DNA of 5,461 bases from Chloroflexota bacterium (GTDB lineage: Bacteria > Chloroflexota > Dormibacteria > CF-121), in the NCBI GenBank assembly GCA_005882525.1, contig VBGO01000279.1:1-5461 (forward strand), read 5' to 3'. The notes below the pieces were generated by a model. The model made no database searches and was not told the DNA's origin. It saw only the letters and a list, made by a program, of their open reading frames with translations. Each line of letters starts with the position of its first letter. Position 1 is the stretch's first letter. Shown piece by piece: positions 1 through 5,461 of the stretch. Both the position numbers and the translations under genes were made by a program.

Positions 1-175
1 AACCTCGTGGCTCTTCCCGGCGTCGATGGTGGGCGGCGCGCTAATCCCCTCGGCGATCGGCCTCGTTATTGCCCGTGTCGGAGCGGGCTGGGTCCCGACG
101 ATCCTCGCCGCGGTTGCCATCGGGACTCTCGCCGCCTTTGCGGCAGCGGCCCGCTCCTCTACGCGGCTTAATTAG
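1..175 (+). CDS. C-terminal end of a membrane transporter, probably MFS (5' truncated by window edge)
   Basis: An open frame enters from the left edge (first full codon at base 2) and ends at TAG 173-175, giving 57 residues. The peptide is strongly hydrophobic. It has a small-residue helix with an internal proline (around GGALIPSAIGLVIA), a short turn (RVGAGW), then a second helix beginning at a proline (VPTILAAVAIG) and a short polar tail ending RSSTRLN. This two-helix ending, with a glycine/proline-rich penultimate helix, resembles transmembrane segments 11 and 12 of MFS permeases; that is pattern recognition rather than a diagnostic motif. The substrate cannot be inferred. The aminopeptidase gene starts 39 bases downstream on the same strand, so the two may be cotranscribed. 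Another polytopic membrane protein is possible. Confidence 0.6.
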   Translation, partial: TSWLFPASMVGGALIPSAIGLVIARVGAGWVPTILAAVAIGTLAAFAAAARSSTRLN

Positions 176-206
176 GCCCCGACGCCCCGTCCACCCGCTA
201 CATTAC

Positions 207-214
207 TAAGGAAG
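207..214 (+). promoter_or_regulatory. Shine-Dalgarno-like sequence abutting the pepN start
   Basis: TAAGGAAG matches seven of eight bases of the ideal TAAGGAGG and lies directly against the ATG at 215, closer than the usual 5-9 base spacing. The frame offers no other start: upstream it contains only sense codons back to TAG 173-175, none of them ATG, GTG or TTG. The start is therefore fixed despite the odd spacing. Confidence 0.5.
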
Positions 215-2365
215 ATGCACCCGGGGAACAACCTTACGCGGGATGAAGCCCGCCGACGCGCCGAGCTGATCCAGACGCCTCTCTACGACATCTCACTCGA
301 CCTGACCCGAGACAGCGACACCTTCGCCTGTGAGGCGACCATCCACTTCCTGTGCCAGGAACCGGGCGCCAACACCTTCATCGATTTCCTCGCGCCCTCG
401 GTCGACAGCTGCGAACTCAATGGCGAGGAGGTCCCGAAGGACGCATTCAACGGCGCCCGGATCAGCTTGAGCAACCTTCGCGATGCGAACGAGCTCCACG
501 TGCTGGCGACCTGCGACTACCAGAACATCGGCGCCGGACTGTGCCGCTTCAAGGATCCGATCGACCACAAGGTCTACCTTCATAGCCAGTTCGAGACCTT
601 CGACGCCCATCGCATGTTTCCCTGTTTCGATCAGCCTGACCTGAAGGCGAGCTTCACCTTCACGGTGCTGGCCCCCAGCGAATGGGTGGTCGTGTCCAAT
701 AATCCCGGCCAGGCCCAACCCGTCGCCGGCAAAGAGAGCATCAAGCGGTGGACCTTCGGGGCGACGCCGAAGATGTCGTCCTACCTGACCGCGATCGTCG
801 CCGGCCCGTACCACGGCGTCCGCGATCGGCACGGTGACGTGGACCTGGGCATCTTCTGCCGCCAGTCCCTGGCGCAATATCTCGATCCGGAGGAGATCTT
901 CACCGTCACCAAGCAGGGGCTCGATTTCTACGGCGAAGCCTACAAGTACCCGTATCCGTTCCAGAAATATGACCAGCTCTTCGTCCCGGAGTTCAGCGCC
1001 GGCGCGATGGAAAACATCGGCTGCGTCACCTTCAACGAGGCGATGGTGTTTCGCTCCAAGGTTACCGAGGCGGTCCGCGAGGACCGCGCGAACGCGATTC
1101 TCCACGAAATGGCCCATATGTGGTTCGGTGACCTGGTGACAATGCGCTGGTGGGACGACCTCTGGCTGAACGAGAGCTTCGCCACCTTCATGTCGGTGCT
1201 CGCCCAGGTGGAAGCGACCCGCTTCAAGAACGGATGGGTGACATTCGCCAATCAGTACAAAGCCGGCGCCCGGCGCCAGGATCAGCTGCCGACCACCCAC
1301 CCGGTTGCCGCCGACATCCCGGACATCGAATCTGTCTATCTGAACTTCGACGCCATCACCTACAACAAGGGTGCGTGCGTCCTGCGCCAGCTGGTTGCCT
1401 ACGTCAGCCAGGACACCTTTCTCCGCGGCGTTCAGCGGTACCTCAAGCAGCGGCAATATTCGAACGCCAGCCTCGCCGACTTCCTCTCCGACATCGAAGC
1501 GGGATCCGGCCGCGACCTGAAGGCCTGGTCGAAGCTGTGGCTGGAAACGGCCGGCCTCAATACGCTGCGGCCGCTCGCCACCTCGCAGAGCGAGACGATC
1601 GGTTCCCTGGCCGTCCAGCAGGAGGCACCGCCTGAATTCCCGACCATCCGGCCGCACCGTCTCGCGGTCGGTCTTTACGACCGTAAATCGGGTGACATGC
1701 AGCTGCGCCGTCGCGTCGAGCTCGACGTCGTCGAGGAGAGCACGCCGGTAAAGGATTTCGATGGCGAGCGCCAAGCCGACCTGTTGCTCGTCAATGACCT
1801 TGACCTGACCTACGCGAAGATCCGGCTCGACGAGCGCTCCCTGGCAACGGCGACCGAGCACCTCGCCGAGCTTTCCGATCCGCTGGCGCGGGCCATCACC
1901 TGGGCCGCTCTCTGGGACATGCTCCGCGACGCCGAAATCCCCGCCCGCCGGTATCTCCCGTTGATCCTCAACAACATCCAGGGCGAAACCGACATCGGCG
2001 TCGTCCCGGATCTCCTGGCCCAGGCGTTGTCGGCCATTTTCGTCTACGGTCGACGGTTCCTCGGCCGGCAGCGATTTTCAGCTGGCCTGGGCGCACGCCT
2101 TCATCAGTGCCGCCCGTTCGCCCGAGCATCTCTCGGTGGTGCGGGGCTTGCTGGACGGCATCAAGGTCTTCACCGGCCTCAAGGTCGACACCGACCTGCG
2201 CTGGGCAATCGTGAACGCGCTGGCGGGCGTCGGCGCGGACGATGGTCTGATCGATGCGGAGCTGAAGCGCGATCCGACCGACGAGGGACAGCGCCATGCG
2301 GCGGCCGCCCGCGCCGCCCGTCCGACCGCCGAGGCCAAAGAGCAGGTTTGGGCTTCGCTGATTGA
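215..2365 (+). CDS. pepN: Aminopeptidase N, M1 zinc metallopeptidase (frame broken near residue 608-620)
   Basis: Cytoplasmic zinc exopeptidase of family M1 that removes N-terminal amino acids from peptides during peptide turnover. No signal peptide is visible. Residues about 15-200 form the N-terminal beta domain. The catalytic domain follows, with the substrate-binding GAMEN motif at 263-267, the zinc site HEMAH at 297-301 with third ligand E320 (in NESF; HExxH-18-E spacing exact), and the transition-state tyrosine Y383 (YNKG). From about residue 530 an ERAP1_C-like helical domain begins. The start is the only one available after the upstream stop at 173-175, and NLTRDEARRRAELI just after it is a typical family opening. 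After about residue 611 the frame loses family character and becomes an Arg/Gly-rich shadow to a TGA at 2363-2365. The true continuation is in another frame ending at 2690. Frame-corrected length is about 824 residues, somewhat below my recollection of about 840-870 for actinobacterial PepN. Identity is secure; whether the gene is intact is not. Confidence 0.93.
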   Translation: MHPGNNLTRDEARRRAELIQTPLYDISLDLTRDSDTFACEATIHFLCQEPGANTFIDFLAPSVDSCELNGEEVPKDAFNGARISLSNLRDANELHVLATCDYQNIGAGLCRFKDPIDHKVYLHSQFETFDAHRMFPCFDQPDLKASFTFTVLAPSEWVVVSNNPGQAQPVAGKESIKRWTFGATPKMSSYLTAIVAGPYHGVRDRHGDVDLGIFCRQSLAQYLDPEEIFTVTKQGLDFYGEAYKYPYPFQKYDQLFVPEFSAGAMENIGCVTFNEAMVFRSKVTEAVREDRANAILHEMAHMWFGDLVTMRWWDDLWLNESFATFMSVLAQVEATRFKNGWVTFANQYKAGARRQDQLPTTHPVAADIPDIESVYLNFDAITYNKGACVLRQLVAYVSQDTFLRGVQRYLKQRQYSNASLADFLSDIEAGSGRDLKAWSKLWLETAGLNTLRPLATSQSETIGSLAVQQEAPPEFPTIRPHRLAVGLYDRKSGDMQLRRRVELDVVEESTPVKDFDGERQADLLLVNDLDLTYAKIRLDERSLATATEHLAELSDPLARAITWAALWDMLRDAEIPARRYLPLILNNIQGETDIGVVPDLLAQALSAIFVYGRRFLGRQRFSAGLGARLHQCRPFARASLGGAGLAGRHQGLHRPQGRHRPALGNRERAGGRRRGRWSDRCGAEARSDRRGTAPCGGRPRRPSDRRGQRAGLGFAD
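2036..2075 (+). other. pepN: Reading-frame break within pepN
   Basis: Upstream of this stretch the family-like sequence (LLAQALSAI) reads in the frame of the 215 start. Downstream, from about SDFQLAWAHAF at 2073, it reads in the frame one base later. The shift is equivalent to one extra base or two missing bases. A TTTT run at 2037-2040 is a candidate for a homopolymer sequencing or assembly error, but the linker is also shorter than expected, which would fit a small deletion. The exact point cannot be fixed from one sequence. Confidence 0.85.
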
Positions 2366-2690
2366 GGACCTGACGTTGCCGCTCGCCACCATGCGATCGA
2401 TGATGCGCGGCTTCCACCGGTTCGATCAACGGCGGGTGCTCGAGGCCTACGCCGCCCGATACTTCCAGGCGCTGGCCAACGTCTGGAAGGAACGCGACAT
2501 CGAGATCGGTCTCGCCTTTGCCCGGATGATGTTCCCGGCCGTCGTCGTCGACGACAAAACGATCAAGCTGACCGACCAATACCTGGCCCGTGAGAACGTC
2601 CCCGGGCCGGTGCGCCGGGTCCTGCTCGAGGCCAAGGACGGTATGCAGCGGGCGATGCGCGCCCGAGCGGTCGACGCAGCCGCCCAGTAG
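2136..2690 (+). pseudogene. pepN: C-terminal part of aminopeptidase N, in shifted frame
   Basis: This frame holds the rest of the PepN C-terminal helical domain and ends at TAG 2688-2690. Family-like sequence starts before the formal GTG at 2136: reading back, SDFQLAWAHAFISAARSPEH is in the same frame from about 2073. Landmarks are VRGLLDG, LRWAIVNALAG, an AELKRDPTDEGQRHA segment and a closing WKERDIEIGLAFARMMFP region, arranged as in the ERAP1_C-like domain of M1 enzymes. I see no ribosome binding site of its own near 2136, and a free C-terminal domain would have no catalytic residues. I therefore read it as the tail of the 215 gene, not a separate gene. It ends 12 bases before the stop of the convergent acetate kinase gene. 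Confidence 0.82.
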
Positions 2691-2702
2691 CACGAGAGCC
2701 AG
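2691..2702. other. 12-base gap between convergent stop codons
   Basis: The stops of pepN (2688-2690) and ackA (2705-2703, minus strand) are 12 bases apart. The gap and the flanking codons show no GC-rich hairpin followed by a T-run on either strand, so no intrinsic terminator can be called here. Transcripts from both sides may overlap at their 3' ends or stop by Rho. Confidence 0.6.
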
Positions 2703-3812
2703 TCAGGAAAGCAGTTCGGCCGTCTGCCGCGCGATCACCAAATCTTCGCGCGCCTCAACCCGCAGGATGGCGACCGCGCTAGCAGGAGCGTTGAGCGCCG
2801 CGTCGTTTCGCACATCGCTCGCCGGTATCGGGAGAAGGCCAAGGGGGGCGAGCCGCCCCACAATCGCCGACCGGACCGAGGCAGAATGCTCACCGATGCC
2901 CCCCGTAAAGACAAGGGAGTCGAGGCGGGGCAGCGCGGTGGCGGCCGCCGCGATGCCGGCCGCGGCCCGGCTGACGAACATGTCGATGGCCAGCCGGGCG
3001 CGCGTGTTCCCCTCGGCGGCCGCCTTCTCGATCTCCCGCATCCCGGCGGCCCGGCCAGCGACGCCGACCAGCCCGGACTGATGGTCGAGCGCGGTCTCGA
3101 GCTCCCGCCACCCCGCCCGCCGCGTGCGCAACATATATAGAAGGATGCCGGGGTCGATCGAGCCGGCGCGGGTCCCCATCATCAGGCCCTCCATCGGCGT
3201 GAGCCCCATGGAGGTGGCGACGGACCGTCCGTGGAGAACCGCCGTCACCGAGCAGCCGCTCCCGAGGTGGGCGACCACCAGGGCGAGCCGATTCTCCGGT
3301 CGTTCCAGCAGTTCCGCGGCCCGCCGTGCCGACCACTCGACCGACAGCCCGTGGAAGCCGAAGCGCCGGATGCCGTACTTGCGATGCCAGCCCCATGGCA
3401 CGGGATAGAGGAATTGCTCCTCGCTGAGCGTGGCGTGGAAGGCCGTGTCGAAGGCCGCCACCTGCGGCACCTTCGGTAATGCCGAGCGGGCGGCGCGGAT
3501 GGTGGCGGCGGCAACCCGGTTGTGCAGCGGCGCGAAATCAGCCAGAGCCTCGATACCCTTCACGACCCGCGCATCGACCTGGACCGCCGACCGAAACCGT
3601 GTCCCCCCGTGCACCACGCGGTGCCCAACCGCCTCAATCCCTCCGCCGTCCAGCTTCGCCAGCAGCGACCGGACCGTTCCTTCGATCCCGCTCTGCCTCG
3701 TCGCATCCGTCCCGAGCGAGATCTCATCCTTGGCCACGGCGTCGAGATTGCTCGTGTCGACGATGCTGCCCTTCAGGGAACTGGAGCCGGCATTGAGAAC
3801 GAGGACGCGCAC
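2703..3812 (-). CDS. ackA: Acetate kinase (acetate/propionate kinase family), short form
   Basis: Cytoplasmic kinase of the ASKHA fold interconverting acetyl phosphate plus ADP with acetate plus ATP. The 369-residue protein opens with VLVLNAGSSSLK and keeps the catalytic residues known from Methanosarcina thermophila acetate kinase with a constant offset of 26: N7, R65 (R91), H97 (H123), D122 in FDTAFH (D148), H154 in RRFGFHGLS (H180), H182 (H208) and R215 in MGTRAG (R241). E356 near the C-terminus matches E384. The family is usually about 400 residues; most of the shortfall lies between residues 14 and 65. Unusual: HLGSG in place of HLGNG (S185), ATSMG in place of DTSMG (A199), and GGIGEHS in place of GGIGENS. 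The start is GTG, the only one possible after the in-frame stop of the phosphoketolase gene 15 bases upstream. No clear Shine-Dalgarno is visible, so translation is probably coupled. Propionate kinase activity cannot be excluded. Confidence 0.95.
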   Translation of the reverse strand: MRVLVLNAGSSSLKGSIVDTSNLDAVAKDEISLGTDATRQSGIEGTVRSLLAKLDGGGIEAVGHRVVHGGTRFRSAVQVDARVVKGIEALADFAPLHNRVAAATIRAARSALPKVPQVAAFDTAFHATLSEEQFLYPVPWGWHRKYGIRRFGFHGLSVEWSARRAAELLERPENRLALVVAHLGSGCSVTAVLHGRSVATSMGLTPMEGLMMGTRAGSIDPGILLYMLRTRRAGWRELETALDHQSGLVGVAGRAAGMREIEKAAAEGNTRARLAIDMFVSRAAAGIAAAATALPRLDSLVFTGGIGEHSASVRSAIVGRLAPLGLLPIPASDVRNDAALNAPASAVAILRVEAREDLVIARQTAELLS

Positions 3813-3827
3813 CGCGTTAGAGCCCGA

Positions 3828-5461
3828 TCAGTAGGGCCAGGTCCAGTCGCGCACGTCCGGCACGTCCTCGCCATGCTCCCGCGTGTACTGCCGGTGCCGG
3901 AGCCGCTCGTCTTCCATATGCTGGCGGACGTGCGCGGCGCGCGAACCCAGCCCAGGGACCCGGTCGATCACGTCCATCACCAGGTGGAACCGGTCGAGGT
4001 CGTTGAGCATCACCATGTCGAACGGCGTCGTCGTCGTCCCTTGCTCTTTGTAGCCCCGGACGTGGAGGTTCTTGTGGTTAGTTCGCCGATAGGTCAAGCG
4101 ATGGATCAGCCAGGGATAGCCGTGATAGGCGAAGATCACCGGCCGGCCGGCGGTGAAGAGGGCATCGAACTCCGCGTCGGAGAGACCGTGGGGATGCTCC
4201 GCCTCGGGTTGAAGTTTCATCAGGTCGACCACGTTGATAACGCGCACCTTGAGATCGGGTAGGTGCTTTCGGATGAGATCGACGGCCGCCAGCGTTTCGA
4301 GCGTTGGGATATCGCCGGCGCAGGCCATCACCACGTCCGGCTCGCCGGTGTCGTTGCTGGCCCAATCCCAGATCCCGATTCCACGGGTGCAGTGGACGAT
4401 CGCTTCATCCATCGTCAGGTAGTTGAGCGATCGCTGCTTGCCGGCCACGATCACATTCACGTACTGCCGGCTCTTCAGGCAATGGTCGGCTATCGAGAGC
4501 AGACAGTTCGTGTCCGGGGCCAGGTAGACGCGCACCACCTCGGCCTTCTTGTTCATGACGACGTCGATGAAGCCGGGATCCTGGTGGGTGAAGCCGTTAT
4601 GGTCCTGGCGCCAGACATGCGAGGTCAGCAAGTAGTTGAACGACGGGATCGGCCGCCGCCACGGAATCCGGTTGGTGACCTCGAGCCATTTCGCGTGCTG
4701 GTTGAACATCGCGTCGACGATATGGATGAAGGCTTCATAGCAGGTGAAAAGCCCGTGCCGGCCGGTCAGCAGGTAGCCCTCGAGCCAGCCCTGACAGAGG
4801 TGCTCGCTGAGCACCTCCATCACCCGGCCGTCGGGCGCAAGGTGGTCATCGACAGGCAGGGTTTCCGCCAGCCAGGTCCGGTTCGTCACGTCGAAGACCG
4901 CGCTGAGGCGGTTCGAGGCGGTTTCATCCGGCCCCATCAGCCGAAAGATCCGCGGGTTCTGGGCGATGACGTCCCGGAGGAACTGCCCCAGGATCTTGGT
5001 CGCTTCATCAAAGGTGGTTCCGGGTTTTTCGACCTTGCTCGCGAAATCGCGGAAGTCGGGTAGTCGCAACTCCTGCGTCAGTTCGCCACCGTTGGCATGG
5101 GGATTGGCGCTCATTCGCCGCCGGCCCGTCGGTGGCAGCTCCGCCAGCTCGGCGACCAGGGCACCGTTGTCGTCAAACAGCTCCTCAGGGCGGTAGCTGC
5201 GCAACCACTCGCTTAAGATCCGCAGGTGCTCCGGCTTGGCGACGTTGTCGACCGGGACCTGGTGCGACCGCCAGGTGCCCTCGACCGGCAAGCCATCCAC
5301 TTCCTTAGGGCCGGTCCAGCCCTTCGGCGTGCGCATCACGATCATCGGCCACCGGGGACGCGTCGCCCGTTTCTTCTTGCGGGCCGCGCCCTGAATTTCA
5401 GCGATCTCGTCGAGCACCAGCTCCAGCAGTGCCGCCATCCGCTGATGCATGTCCATCGGGT
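3828..5461 (-). CDS. xfp: Xylulose-5-phosphate/fructose-6-phosphate phosphoketolase (N-terminus outside window)
   Basis: Thiamine-diphosphate enzyme that cleaves xylulose 5-phosphate, and in many members fructose 6-phosphate, with phosphate to acetyl phosphate and a shortened sugar phosphate. About 543 C-terminal residues are present. The frame stays open past the edge, and the family is near 790-800 residues, so roughly 250, including the first TPP-binding part, are missing. Numbering from the methionine at 5456: RPRWPMIVMRTPKGWTGPKE at 33-52, EGTWRSHQVP around H65, catalytic glutamate E218 in VLSEH (E479 of Bifidobacterium phosphoketolase by spacing), and RQDHNGFTHQDPG with active-site H286 and H291 (matching H548 and H553). 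The C-terminal XFP_C domain contains EHPHGLSD (420-427), AYHGYPWLIHRLTYRRTNH (443-461) and VRGYKEQGTTTTPFD (466-480). It ends at TGA 3830-3828. The methionine at 5456 is internal, not the start. Pairing with acetate kinase supports an acetyl-phosphate-to-ATP role. Sugar preference cannot be read from the sequence. Confidence 0.97.
   Translation of the reverse strand, partial: PMDMHQRMAALLELVLDEIAEIQGAARKKKRATRPRWPMIVMRTPKGWTGPKEVDGLPVEGTWRSHQVPVDNVAKPEHLRILSEWLRSYRPEELFDDNGALVAELAELPPTGRRRMSANPHANGGELTQELRLPDFRDFASKVEKPGTTFDEATKILGQFLRDVIAQNPRIFRLMGPDETASNRLSAVFDVTNRTWLAETLPVDDHLAPDGRVMEVLSEHLCQGWLEGYLLTGRHGLFTCYEAFIHIVDAMFNQHAKWLEVTNRIPWRRPIPSFNYLLTSHVWRQDHNGFTHQDPGFIDVVMNKKAEVVRVYLAPDTNCLLSIADHCLKSRQYVNVIVAGKQRSLNYLTMDEAIVHCTRGIGIWDWASNDTGEPDVVMACAGDIPTLETLAAVDLIRKHLPDLKVRVINVVDLMKLQPEAEHPHGLSDAEFDALFTAGRPVIFAYHGYPWLIHRLTYRRTNHKNLHVRGYKEQGTTTTPFDMVMLNDLDRFHLVMDVIDRVPGLGSRAAHVRQHMEDERLRHRQYTREHGEDVPDVRDWTWPY

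Noticed and set aside
176..206. Possible promoter between the transporter tail and pepN (TACATT at 199-204 as a -10)
   Set aside because: No matching -35 lies at the right distance in the GC-rich bases upstream, and the 39-base gap is equally well explained by cotranscription.
293..1861. Long open frame (522 codons) on the minus strand opposite pepN
   Set aside because: It lies antisense to a gene with clear M1 motifs, its peptide shows no family pattern, and long antisense frames are expected opposite GC-rich coding sequence.
2538..2556. GTC repeat with a perfect palindrome (GTCGTCGACGAC)
   Set aside because: It encodes AVVVDD within the PepN C-terminal domain. A short triplet run like this is common in GC-rich coding sequence, and nothing around it suggests an operator.
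1968..2693. Minus-strand open frame opposite the pepN C-terminal part (241 codons)
   Set aside because: The plus-strand sequence has recognisable PepN C-terminal segments. The antisense peptide has none and overlaps the stop region of ackA.
3126..3142. AT-rich TATATA stretch that looks like a promoter -10 box
   Set aside because: It is inside ackA and simply encodes LLYMLR of the conserved domain. No -35 partner or downstream start fits.
3522..5063. Plus-strand open frames opposite ackA and xfp (such as 3522-4262 and 4263-5063)
   Set aside because: They are antisense to unmistakable enzyme genes, are rich in Arg, Val, His and Pro without recognisable domains, and have no support as genes.

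Overview
This GC-rich window carries four metabolic genes in two convergent groups. On the plus strand are the tail of a multi-spanning membrane protein, probably a major facilitator superfamily (MFS) transporter, and an M1-family aminopeptidase N. On the minus strand is a phosphoketolase-acetate kinase pair. Gene packing is tight: gaps are 39, 12 and 15 bases, so there is no stretch over 300 bases without a gene. No RNA gene, CRISPR array, insertion sequence or other mobile element was seen. The aminopeptidase start (NLTR-D-EA..RA pattern) resembles the actinobacterial PepN type. A free-standing phosphoketolase next to a short acetate kinase also fits high-GC actinobacteria, Chloroflexota-like lineages or some proteobacteria. 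The lineage is not settled from this window.

Layout. Bases 1-175 hold the last two membrane segments of the transporter-like protein. Bases 215-2690 hold pepN, which has all the M1 active-site motifs but a reading-frame break near 2036-2075. The N-terminal part, including the whole catalytic domain, reads in one frame. The C-terminal helical part continues in another frame to the stop at 2688-2690. Bases 3812 down to 2703 encode a short (369-residue) acetate kinase from a GTG start. Bases 5461 down to 3828 encode the C-terminal two thirds of a phosphoketolase whose N-terminus lies outside the window.

How the genes work together. Phosphoketolase splits xylulose 5-phosphate or fructose 6-phosphate with phosphate to give acetyl phosphate. 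Acetate kinase can use acetyl phosphate to make ATP and acetate. Consecutive genes 15 bases apart therefore look like a two-step pathway operon. The aminopeptidase is functionally separate and only meets this operon tail to tail.

I found no evidence for an undescribed biological system. The points most worth checking are the pepN frame break and the apparent loss of residues at it, the same-frame xfp/ackA junction with no visible ribosome binding site, and the unusual residues in the acetate kinase motifs.
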